A stretch of 64,000 nt of DNA from assembly GCA_946902875.1 (NCBI GenBank), contig OX336359.1, positions 4,588,001 through 4,652,000 of the forward strand, read 5' to 3'. Below the pieces are notes generated by a model. The model searched no databases. It was given only the letters and a program-made list of their open reading frames with translations, and was not told the DNA's origin. This document shows, piece by piece, positions 40,181-50,600 of this stretch (the stretch's first letter is position 1; each line of letters begins with the position of its first letter). The stretch is from Nematopogon swammerdamellus (taxonomy: Eukaryota > Arthropoda > Insecta > Lepidoptera > Adelidae). A program made the position numbers and the translations under genes.

Positions 40181-40789
40181 AATCGTAGCAGACTCGTAAC
40201 TAAAACAATAATGAGTGACCACGACAAAATTTTTTTGTTAAGCCGACACATTCTGCCTGTAGCTTCGCTCGGTTAAAATCAAAGATTTTGGAAGGAGAGT
40301 ATAATATACAAAGGTGGCATGTCCGCGACACGGTAATATGGGCAGATTTGCCCATATTAACTATGTGTGCGTGAGCGCACTTGGATGCAATGCTTTTGAT
40401 TGGCCAAAAATCGCTGGTGTGAATGTGTACGTGCGTTCGTGTGTGTGAATTGTGATTGTGTGCGATCAGAAACTGGGGACACCGGTTACGATACGAACGA
40501 GCGTTCATGGCACTCTTCTCCGCTTCCAAATCCTTTGGTTAAAATGTTAAGAGCATATTCAATAAGCCAGAACTTCTAATACGCCAGAGTAACATTTCAG
40601 GTAAGCAAGTTAACGCGTTTCTGGGGGCACGGCCGTGCCCCCGCCAAGTCGATTAGGTTTGTTGCCCTAACAAACCTAAAACAAACAGATACCATCAGTT
40701 GGTATTCAGGTATGGTATTCATATTAGTTGTTTTATTTCGATTCTGCAATTGACAATGAAAAAACTGAGCTGGAGAAGAAAAAAATTCC
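40181..40789. other. No recognised gene
   Basis: TAATATGGGCA, GATT, TGCCCATATTA at 40334-40359 is a perfect 11-bp hairpin. GGGGGCACGGCCGTGCCCCC near 40623 is a second strong palindrome. No ORF supported. Confidence 0.5.
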
Positions 40790-40924
40790 GTCCGTCCAGT
40801 TCAGTGTATCCGGCACGACCGAAGGGAAGGCTGACGTGGCACCAAGTTCACCCGGTGTTATGGGCTGACATCACGGATGTTGTAGGTGATGTAGCCAACC
40901 GTGTCAGTTTCCATAAAAAAAAAT
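40790..40924 (+). mobile_element. SINE-B tail
   Basis: CCGTCCAGTTCAGTGTATCC through GATGTAGCCAACCGTGTCAG, TTTCCAT and A9. 5'-truncated. Confidence 0.85.
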
Positions 40925-41398
40925 ATAACCATATGATAATGCCATCAACATAATATTAAAAAAAAAACCAACTCCTCCGTAGACCAAAAACAAATCACAT
41001 TTTTACACAGCTAAGAAACCGACATATGGTCGCTATAGCCGCGCTCGGTTTATCCGGCCGGATAGGAAAACCGGGTAGAGTAACAAGCTGGTAACATGCG
41101 AGAACACGCGAGAGGCGTGTCCGGATATGCAGTTAAGCCCGCGACGCGGATAACCGAGGGCGAGTGGGTTTTCAGTGAATTAGGTCATTCCTTAGTTGTG
41201 GTTAGACGCAGTGGGAATTAGGTTTGTAAGCACGAATGTAACGCAATGTAAGTTTCTTGTTTGGCTTATTTATGTAAATATTCGAAAGAACCAACTTTGT
41301 GGTACTTCATCGTGTCGTGTCGTGTGTCGCACATTACTTAAAAAGAAAGAAAAAGACACGGTACTTAGGGCCGTGTCGGCCAAAAGAAACGAAGAGAA
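40925..41398. other. No recognised gene
   Basis: CGCTCGGTTTATCCGGCC and GCGGATAACCGAGGGCG at 41040-41165 are weakly inverted, perhaps an old MITE. Confidence 0.35.
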
Positions 41399-42012
41399 AA
41401 ACCGGCCAAGTGCGAGTCGGACTCGCGCACCGAGGTTTCCGCACCACAGAAAAAAACATTGAAAAAAAAAGTTTCTTGTAAGGGAACCCCCCTTAATTTT
41501 TTACTTTTCTATTTTTTGTAGTTATATCCGCCATAATAACACATATTCTGTAAAAATTTCAACGAGCTACCTATTACGGTTCGAGAGATACAGTCCTCGG
41601 ACAGACAGACGGACGGACGGACGGACGGACGGACGGACAGACAGACGGCGTAGGCTTAGTAATAGGCTTCCGTACCGGATACGGAAACCTAAAAAGTGGT
41701 CAAGTGCGAGTCGAACTCGCGTGGAGAGATTTACCATTCCGTTTTCCGTGAGAACCTAAGACTTCCTCCATGTATTGAAGGAAGACGGACGTGTGTGTTT
41801 TACGTATGTAATCGGTTGATCCTATCTTTCAATATATTAATTTCTTCACTCCAATTCTATGTTCGTAATCATTTATTAAACCAGCACCCCCTACAAGTGT
41901 TAATGGTACGAACATAATGGCTTCCTCGTTTAGGTTTTCCTGTAAACTATAAGGGAAGCCCTATATTCCCTATTCTTTTTACTTGTATCTTTTGAGGTAC
42001 GGAACCCTAAAA
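41399..42012 (+). repeat. Family E copy followed by E-prime
   Basis: 41399-41692 is a clean family E copy (ACCGGCCAAGTGCGAGTCGG, then (ACGG)n and GGATACGGAAACCTAAAAA). 41693-42012 starts GTGGTCAAGTGCGAGTCGAA and ends GGTACGGAACCCTAAAAA. Similar terminal words in the two units suggest a tandem pair of related elements. Confidence 0.75.
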
Positions 42013-42389
42013 AGAGAAAGATAATTGAAGCTGCCAATACGGTCAGAATGCACCATGCTTCCTGGAGGAAGTAGACACAACAAGCTGATTTAAGCAGTGA
42101 AGTTAAATTCGTGGCGGGAATATACGTGCAATCTTCTTCCAACCGGCTACGGCCAGATAAATCTAGTTGAAGCAAGTTTTAACTGGATCCCATGAGAACG
42201 AGAGACCAGAACGGCAATTATATTTTTATATAAATTAATACACCATTAAAAATATATTTACAGAGAGAATGTGAGTAGAAGGTTCGATAACGGCGCCCTA
42301 GGCCCTAGACTTGTTAATTACGAGTACATACTATGTACTCGTAATTAACAAACCACTGGGAAGCACTGATATGGTACCTCCTCTTTTTG
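42013..42389. other. No recognised gene
   Basis: CGAGTACATACTATGTACTCG at 42321-42341 is a perfect hairpin. Otherwise unassigned. Confidence 0.45.
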
Positions 42390-43616
42390 TCAGCCTCGGT
42401 AGCTCAGTGGTGCGGTCGGTCGACTGTTGTTAAGCAACCATGAACGCGGTCAGTACTTGGATGGGTGACGCTCGACCGTTGGAGGCTGACCGTGGTTCGG
42501 ATTCCACGTTAACTGTAGGTCCCTTCCCTTCTTACCTTACTAGATGGTACGGTTCAAGCCGCCCGGGTTGGTACCACCGCACTGAATGAAACTTCGGCCG
42601 AAACGTCTATGTGTTACGGGCCAGGAGAACCTTGTCGCCTTCAACGTTAGTAAGACTCAGTGCTGCGCATTATCTGCTAAGGTCGACCCCTTTCCTTTCC
42701 AAGCTAGTTTCGAAGGTAGCGTTGTACCTGTCTCGGAGCACCTGGACCTCCTGGGCACCACTATATCCAAAGAAGTGGGTTTCCGGCAACTAATCGAGTC
42801 TAAGGCCAAAACTGCATCCAGAAAATTGGGAATACTTTTCCGCAATCGGCGGTTCTTCTCACTGGCACAACTATTCCTGTTGTACAAAACACAGATTAGG
42901 CCGGTGATGGAGTACTGCAGTCACATCTGGGACTCCCAGACTGGAAAGGTAGTCCGCATTATCTGCTTGCGTCCTTGGACTCGATATAGCGCCGAGCCAT
43001 CCGTCTTGTTGGTGACCCGAAACTTACAGATGGTCTGGAGTCTCTGAGTCACAGACGATTTGTGGGTTCGCTTAGTCTCTTTTACAGATACTATCACGGA
43101 CGCTGCTCTGTGGAACTAGCCTCCCTTATTCCCTGCCACCCGTCCTATCTCAGCATCGTCGCAGAGAGACTCAGCACCCTTTTGTTGTTGACATTGGGCT
43201 TTTGAGAACCAATCGATTCTCTAAATCGTTTCTTTGTCGCACCGCTAGAGTGTGGACCTGTCTTCCGGCGAGTATATTTCCTGAATCCTTTAACCTGGGT
43301 GTCTTCAAGCGTCGTATTAACGGGCTAGACAGCCTAGCAACAGTCCACAAATCTGCTGGCATGGCACCTAACTGAGCGTGGTTTCGCGAGGAGAGGTGAT
43401 TTTGGCTCTGTCGACTGCACCATTGGTCTCTCGGCACAGCCACCCATGCTGGTTTACGTAAAAAAAAATGTAAATAGTTCGTGTTTTCCGTCCAGTTCAG
43501 TGTAGCCGGCACGACCGGAGCGAAGCACTGACATGGCACCTAGTTCACCCGGTGTTATGGGCTGACATCACGGTTGTTGTAGGTGATGTAGCCAACCGTG
43601 CCAGTTTCCATTTTTA
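42390..43616 (+). mobile_element. SINE-B, full length, split by a LINE
   Basis: The left part (42390-42612) has A box CTCGGTAGCTCAGTGG, 5S-like GTTAAGCAACC and GCGGTCAGTACTTGGATGGG, and the B box, and stops at CGAAACGTCTATGT. The right part (43470-43616) restarts at AAATAGTTCGTGTTTTCCG and completes the body and tail. ATGT is present on both sides of the LINE, so the break point is exact. Confidence 0.9.
42613..43469 (+). mobile_element. Jockey-like LINE, 857 bp, inside SINE-B
   Basis: 5'-truncated. It encodes ENLVAFNVSKTQCCALSAKV, TASRKLGILFRNRRFFSLAQ and RPVMEYCSHIWDSQ. A frameshift near 42955 and a TAG near 42990 follow. FVGSLSLFYRYYHGRCSVEL comes next, and the 3' end CAGCCACCCATGCTGGTTTA finishes in CGT plus A9. 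It is a second, distinct member beside the 24158 copy. Confidence 0.85.
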
Positions 43617-43682
43617 AAAATATCCCTCAAATAAAAATGTTTGTTTACATTCTTTATCTCGTCTCCCTGGCCTTACATTGTT

Positions 43683-43988
43683 TAAGCCGCGTATCCATTA
43701 GAGCAGCCTCAGGCCGAGCAGCCTCGACTTGAAGCAAACTGAGGCTGCTCACTCTGAGGCATAGTCTCGAGGCACGTTGCGGATCAAGATGAGGCGTCCA
43801 CCAAGTGCACGGCTCGGACTAAGGCTTTGAGCGCGGCAAAAAACCGACAAAATATGGCTCGGCCCGCGGCGGTGAATTTGCCTCATGGCGCGGCGTGCCT
43901 CAGGTTGAGGCAGCGTCTCCACTTGTGCGGCCTCGGGTCGAGCGGCTGCCTCTCCCCGAGTCTGGCTTTAGTGGATACGCGGTTTTAC
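43683..43988. mobile_element. GC-rich MITE with CCGCGTATCCA termini
   Basis: AAGCCGCGTATCCATTAGAG at the left pairs with CTTTAGTGGATACGCGGTTT at the right. The interior is 60 percent or more GC with repeated GAGGC/GCCTC words that can pair internally. No ORF is supported. The superfamily is unknown, because the target duplication is unclear. Confidence 0.6.
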
Positions 43989-44599
43989 ATTCATAGCCTT
44001 AAAATTAAAAGATTTCTTGCCCATCTAGCATTTTCTCAGCAAAGGTGTTCGTGTTAGCTCTACCGTAGTGGGAAATGTTAAAAGGAAGGGCAAAAGCGCA
44101 CTCTAACTTGATTTCCGATACTTGAAATTCACTTTCGCGTATGTACGCGTTCTATTCTGACCGAAGTAGTATATCCAGAATCGGCATGGCATTGTCACAC
44201 TCGCGCATTAAACAGGCGATTCAGCAATATGGATCAAAATTGTAAAGGTGATTCTGCAACATTCTAAAGGTGATAAATTTGAAAACATTATCGAGAATAA
44301 CTCATTTTTATTTGAACGTCGTATTAGTATCTTTAGAAATTAGTTAACGTGGGAATATACATTTGAAACCCGAAAAGAGTTTTGTTATGTAAGTTTTACA
44401 TTTTAACTAATATACAAATTAAAGTGACTTGTTTTTTCATTTGATTTGGAATTAATTATATATATTTTTTTCTTTTTTTTTAGTCTTCTAATCAGATTTA
44501 TACCATTATTGAACACAAATTTATACAATTGTATTTATGCATTGCTGTAAATTAAAGAAAAATAAAAAAATAAATAAAAAAATTAAAATGAACATATAA
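43989..44599. other. No recognised gene
   Basis: AT-rich, nothing supportable. Confidence 0.4.
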
Positions 44600-44765
44600 A
44601 TTTTAAAAATGTCTTCCATTTCAGCCGAAGCAGCCGTGGTCTCTAGGAGGCTTATAGCGTTCCCTCTTTGAATTTCTAGGCTTATGCGGCGTATGAAGAA
44701 AGCCTTGGCACGCACGTCACCGGACTTATCCACTAGTAATTTTTTTATGGTTTCAGCAAAAGTCC
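44600..44765 (-). pseudogene. RLE-LINE C-terminal relic
   Basis: The minus strand reads IKKLLVDKSGDVRAKAFFIR and RISLEIQRGNAISLLETTA. The intact copy has KLGKLLVDVTGVPQSKAYFI and QRVSLAIQRGNAASVLGTF. It is a diverged member, so at least two lineages of this LINE exist. Confidence 0.7.
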
Positions 44766-45411
44766 GGTGACCACGCACCAAAGGCCACGCACCAAACGTG
44801 CCAAGGATTTGGCACGCACCAAAAACTCAGAGGGTTTTTTTTATGGACTCATAATGGTAAATAAAATAACTGGTAAAGCTAAAAAAACAATAAAATTAAT
44901 AAAACACATGTTTTTGTGATTTGGTTAAGATATTTTAATGTCAAAATGTCTTATAGATAATTGTTATGTAATACCTACTAACAGTTTCATGTCTACCACT
45001 ACATTAAATATTTATTCTATCTAATTAATATCACATATCAACACATCGAAATCATTTTGAATGTCTTTTCAAAAAAATCTTTTTAACTTACATGAATTTA
45101 ATACTTATAAAAATTGGTGTCGGCAAGATCGAAGCATTGCATATAAAATATTGTGATTCTTTATCTATAATACTTATAAGTACCTTGAAATATTTTACTA
45201 AAGAAAATATATTTTTAACATAATAGTTTACAGAAAATTGTACTTAAACATTATATTCTGGCATTACCTGCGAGTGAGTTTAGTAAGTACAACATATTAT
45301 GTCGATATGGTACGTATACGTGTATGTACTGAAGGGTTGAAAGTCTATAGGGTTATGGTCAAAGACCGTACCAAACTGTATTTGGTTATCGTAATGTTTT
45401 CGGTTACGCAG
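44766..45411. other. No gene; short CACGCACCAAA repeat
   Basis: CCACGCACCAAA occurs twice and GGCACGCACCAAA once at 44769-44824. The remainder is AT-rich and unassigned. Confidence 0.45.
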
Positions 45412-45413
45412 TA

Positions 45414-45870
45414 TACAAGGTGTTGTAACGGCCAGTACATTAATTTCGCCAGCGCAATCCTCATGTTTTTCTGAGACAAAAAAGTGAATAAAGTTTTACT
45501 ATAAAGTGTCTAGTTTTGGAGATATAAATTTTTGAAATTTGTGTTTTCGTCTAGTGTAATTAGACGCGCGCGGGGGGAGGGTCCTGGCTCGGGAAGGGTC
45601 GGGGTCGAAAAACTCACGCCGCGCCGCCGCCGCCGCGCATCTCCTCTTTCCGCGCACTCGTCCTTGCTCGCTCACTCACCGCGCGGCTTTCATTCACGTT
45701 TGTGCGGAACATTAATCCTTTTTACACTAAATTAATCAATTAGTTTGTACAAAAACTGGAACTTTTTATTTAAAGGGAATTCATAAAAAAGGTATTTGAC
45801 TTTTTTGTTACTATTGATCCCAATAATCATTTCCTAAATTTAATGTAGTGGCCGTTACAACACCCTGTAT
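45414..45870. mobile_element. ACAGGGTGTTGT MITE, uninterrupted reference copy
   Basis: Ends AAGGTGTTGTAACGGCCAGT and GTGGCCGTTACAACACCCTG, flanked by TATA. The 457-bp interior contains a G/C-rich block near 45565-45640 and one intact ACATTAA at each side. Its ATTTAATGTAGTGGCC segment is the exact unoccupied form of the piggyBac target at 31.1 kb. Confidence 0.9.
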
Positions 45871-46880
45871 ACATCGGAATCCGCGGAGCACGAATACGAC
45901 CTTGCTAGGAATTGACCAAGTCAATCAATAAACAATCGATACCGTTGTCGATACTCATATTTTTGTATCTCTATTTCGATATTCTGATTCTGTTTCTGAT
46001 TACAAAATGTATACACAAATGTTGGAATTCCGATGTTTTCGAACAATTTAAACTATTTCTGTAGAAAATAAAACATACGTGCGAGAACGAAGTAAGTAAA
46101 GAAAACAAACAAATGGTTTTGTTTATTTATTATTTCCTATAGAAATAACTGTATTTTGAATTATCTACATTATTCCATATTATGGTGTGCCCAGTGCCGA
46201 ACGCGAGATACGTGCGAGTGCAACAGCGGGGTAGTTGCGCACACTCGCTATACGTGCAACAAGAAGGAACATATTATGGCTACGAAACCCTCTGTGTGTG
46301 AAGAACCTTCTCACTTAGCAGGTTACTTTTGCACTTAGACCCATTGATCTTAGACCCTATAGACTTTCAGCCTTGCTAAAAAGATTCTTATTTCTTAAAA
46401 CTTTCTAGCTACCTAGTAATCTCAATTTCCGAACTTTCCTGAGAAAAAACTTCCAGGGGGTCAATTCCAAGTACGATCTTCTTTGCAGCTGACTATACGC
46501 CTCAAGACACATATTTTGACTTTTTGGGCTTTAGCCATATTCGGTTATTTCAGCTCCATAGTGACTTTAATGTGGAGAGAAGTTTTAAAGTCTTCTTATT
46601 TTGTGCTACCAATTGTACATTTTTCCGTATTCAATATTGTTCAATATCGTACTTTCATGTTCAAAACCATTTTAGTATAGTTTTTCCATGCGCCATGTCG
46701 GGGTGATACAGGTCTTCCGACGCGCGATAGGTCAAACGCAAAAATATTTATAAATTTTACAGATATTTCTACACAACCTTACCATGTATAAAGTCCTTAA
46801 TACAACAGCAAACTATTCAATACTTTGGAACGAAGCATCTGAAACGAATCTTAAATCAATACTTGCATTTAAAAATGAAA
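45871..46880. other. Downstream flank of the laccase gene, no other gene seen
   Basis: No coding sequence or family match is convincing. Confidence 0.4.
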
Positions 46881-46886
46881 TTTATT
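46881..46886 (-). promoter_or_regulatory. Putative polyadenylation signal of the laccase gene
   Basis: AATAAA on the minus strand, 16 nt after the stop codon ends at 46903. This would give an unusually short 3' UTR. A more distal signal might be used instead. Confidence 0.45.
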
Positions 46887-46902
46887 TCCAATTTAAGATA
46901 CT

Positions 46903-47645
46903 CTAAGAAACGGCCGTTTTCGCTAACCATAAAGCCAAAAATATAACTACACAAGGTATTGAGCTAGCGATATGTGCCCCGCCAGTAGCATTCACATACA
47001 CTAGTGGCCAATAATGATTTATCGATATATGAGGTCCAGCCTCGTTAGGTTTTCTCTCGGTAGCCGTTTCAAGCATATTATCAGGCGTGTAATCACCGCA
47101 GGTGGGAAAATTCGGAGGAATAGGCGCCATTTCTTCATTCTCACCAACCTTGAACACCAAAGCCATGCCAACTTCGGCATGAAATTCTATGTGACAATGG
47201 AACAGCCAATACCCGGGATTGTCCGCTTTGAATCTTAGAACTGTGTAGCCGCCGTCGGGAACGGTCACCGTGTCTTTGATTGGAGCATTTTTGAGGTTTC
47301 TTTCCAACAATCCGGCTTCGTCGTAGGCTTTGACCGCTTCTATGGAGGTATTTGAGGATAGTTTTTTAAGAGCGACAACACGAAACGAATGACCGTGGAG
47401 GTGAAAAGGATGGTTTGCGTCGAAAGTGACTCCTTCGTCAACGAGGATTACCTCAACGACAGCGTCGGTTCTAACCGACAACACATGGTGGCACTCGCAG
47501 TAGTCCTTTTTGCAGTGGCTTCCGACGGATGAGGTGTTGCAGAAACGGTCTGCAGAAGGTCTGGAGAGTAGGAGCGGAGTGCTCGGTATTTTCATACTGA
47601 TGTGGTTCAGCTGGGGAGTGTAGAGGCGATTGGTCGGTTCGGGAA
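46903..47645 (-). CDS. Laccase terminal exon (246 codons plus stop)
   Basis: The acceptor CACAG lies just before 47645, where the ORF resumes at (V)PEPTNRLYTPQLNHIS. It carries HPFHLHGHSF (type 1 and trinuclear copper histidines, about 47382-47415) and WLFHCHIEFHAEVGM (about 47165-47207). The latter has the HCH tripeptide, a downstream His and a Met in the axial position ten residues after the Cys, as in insect laccases. YCECHHVLSVRTDAVVEVIL opens cupredoxin domain 3. The C-terminus, after YWPLVYVNATGGAHIAS, is a hydrophobic tail (IPCVVIFLALWLAKTAVS). This suggests a GPI-anchor signal or a membrane anchor. The methionine at 47670 is intronic and is not used. Confidence 0.93.
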
Positions 47646-50600
47646 CTGTGAGCAGAATTAAGTTGAACATTATTGAAACATTATGAAAGTCAGTGGCGAA
47701 ATATTAATGACAAACTGCCTGTATGCAATAAGATGTGTTGCTATAACAAAAACATTTCCGACTGATCTGAAAGTGACTTGATGATAGTCAACCTTCTTGG
47801 TAGCTCGGTGGTGTGGTCGGTAGACTGTCGGTCGCGATCATAAGCACACCTGTGCTCCATCATTGCCGCTCAACCGTTGTAAGCTGACCGTGGTTCGGAT
47901 TCCACGTAAACCTGTAGATCCCTTCCCTTCTTATATTACTAGAGTTTAGGGTACCACCGCACTGAATGAAAGCTCCGTCGAAATTGCTATGTAAATAGTT
48001 CGTATTTTCCGCCCATTTCAGTGTAGCCGGCACGACCGAAGGGAAGCACTAACACGGCACCTAGTTTCACCAAGGTTTTATGGGCTGACATCACGAATGT
48101 TGCAGTTGATGTAGCCAACCGTGTCAGTATCCATAAAAAAAATAGACAACTGGCAACCCCGAGTGAAATAATTCCACGAACTTGGTGTTTTTTTTTAATG
48201 AAATTCGGTATGGGTGGCTGAGTCGGAGGGGCCAAAGCGCATGCTCCGACCAGCCAATATCACCTCCGAGAAGGTAGGTGCCATACCGGAGACTTCCCTG
48301 GATTGCTGGCTATACTGGGCTAGAGGAGAACACAACCGAGGCTGCTATGCGGCCATCTTACATCCAGTACGGTGGTACCAACTCAGTCGGCTACAATTTG
48401 AGCCTACCACCTGTACCGTGTGGGGCCGGTACTTTAAAAGAATAGCCCCACTGCATCTCTCCCCGTGTATGTCGTAAAAGGCGATTAAGGGATATGATTC
48501 CCTTCTTATATTACTAGGTGGTAGGGTTTAACCCGCCCGGGTTGGTACCACCGCACTGAATGAAAGGTCGGTCGAAACGGCTATGTAAATAGTTTGTGTT
48601 TTCCCTCCAGTTCAGTGTAGCCGGCACGACCGAAGGGAGGCACTGACGTGGCACCAAGTTCACCCGGTGTTATGGGCTGACATCACGGATATTGTAGGTG
48701 ATGTAGCCAACCGTGTCAGTTACCATAAAAAAAAAAAAAAAAAAAAATAGTAAGGGGCAAGGGAAGGGACCTACAGTTTTACACCGGTTCCGAACGGTGA
48801 AGCAGCAGGTGTAGGGTATGCACGTAATTTGTTTCGTCAGAAAAAACTCATTGGTACACGCCGACCGGACTGCAACCGCGGACCTCTCGCATGAGAAGCC
48901 GATACCCAAACCACTCGGCCAGTATAGAAACTATACCAACCTTGATAATATCCATAGTAAGGCGACTTGTGAAAGTGCGAGTTGTTCTTCGGATAGAAGT
49001 CGTAGGACACGTAGAACTGGTAGTCTGCGACCGCCTTCAAGCTGTCGTCGTCGGGGTCCGCGGAACGCAGCTCGGCTATGCTGACGGTTTCATTCTCTTC
49101 CGTGCCTTTGTTGAGTGCGTTGATTTGCTGCCGAAAGTAAGAAGAAAGTAAGAATAAAGCTAGGGGCTAGAAGACGTCGCTGGCTTATTTTCTACCGAAG
49201 AATGATGATCGCCGTGGTGGAGCCGGATCCCACGATGTTTGTGGTAGATCGGCCGCACCTCCACCATCACATTCTGGGACCTCGTGCTCTTATTACATAT
49301 AGATCTCCTCTACTCGGCAATTACATGTATAAATTGTTTGTACATACAGGGTGTCCCAAAACTCAGCGTCAAGCGAGAACCAGGGCGTAGGCCAGTTTAT
49401 GACTATTCAGGGAAAAATAAGAAAAAAAAATCGGAGTCATTTGTTTTATATTATACTAGCTGAGCCCGCGGCTCCGCTCGCGTGAAATTCGTATTCCAAA
49501 GAAGAATGTAAGTAACTAAGGGCGAGGCCGAAGGCCGAGCTGCGTTCAGGTAATCGATAAACCTTCTTAAAGAAAGTAACCAACTAAGGGCGAGGCCGAA
49601 GGCCGAGCTGCTTTCAGGTAAACGATAAACCTTTCTCAAATAAAGGAAGTAAGTAAGGGCGAGGCCGAAGGCCGAGCTGCGTTCAGGAAGACGACAAACC
49701 TTCTGGAAAAAAGGAAGGAACTAAGTGCGAGGCCGAAGGCCGAGCTGCGTTCAGGTAAACCAAAAACCATCTTCCGCCTTCGGGCCTCGCCCTTAAAGAC
49801 TTCCTTTCTTCGATAGAATATAATATCGTTTACTCAATCTATTTATTTCATATAAATAAAAAAGTAATATTAATAACTAAAGAATTAAACCTACCTAACA
49901 AACATTAAAATAACTATCAAAACGGGCATTTTCAAATGTTCTTAGAGCACTTGCGGCATTACCCCGCTGGATGGCAAGGCTTACCCTTTGAATGAAGTAC
50001 ATAAGCCCTTGATGACGGGACACCAGTTGCGTCAACCAGCTCAAGCCTCTTTTGGCTTCACTGCTCCACGGACCGAGGGTTTCAACCGCAAACGCAACAA
50101 ATTCGAAATCTTGAATTATATTTCTATATTTGCTGCGTTGGAGGCTCTCCGCCCCAGCCTCGGCCGCGCCAGCCGCTCTTGAAGATGTCCTAACGTGACT
50201 TGGAGCCAATGTGAGAACAAAAGTGGCGTCCCACATCAAATAACTACCCTTAGTCCATGGCACTAAGGTCTCTAGCATCGGGCCTCTTGCCATCCAGCCG
50301 GGAATAACCGCGAGGTTCTAGGATGCACGGTATATTTGCCGTTAGAAGCGTGGACTTTATAATAAAATTTAAATTAAATTAACTCAATCTTAATATTAAT
50401 TAACTTTATTCGAGATGGTTTAGCTTCTTCCTGAACGCAGCTCGGCCTTCGGCCTCGCCCTTAGTTACTTGCTTTCTTCGAGATGGTTTATCATTTGTCA
50501 GAACGTAGCTCGGCCTTCGGCCTCGCCTTAGTTGCTTACTTTCTTCAAGATGGTTTAGCTTCTTCCTGAACGCAGCTCGGCCTTCGGCCTCGCCCTTAGT

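Noticed and set aside
42426..42475. 5S rRNA gene
   Set aside because: Only about 45 nt resemble 5S, they are repeated in many SINE-B copies, and the 5S ends are missing.
47646..47670. Start codon of a short laccase at 47670
   Set aside because: The ATG lies upstream of a splice acceptor. The phase and protein continuity with the 49127-48941 exon show it is intron sequence.
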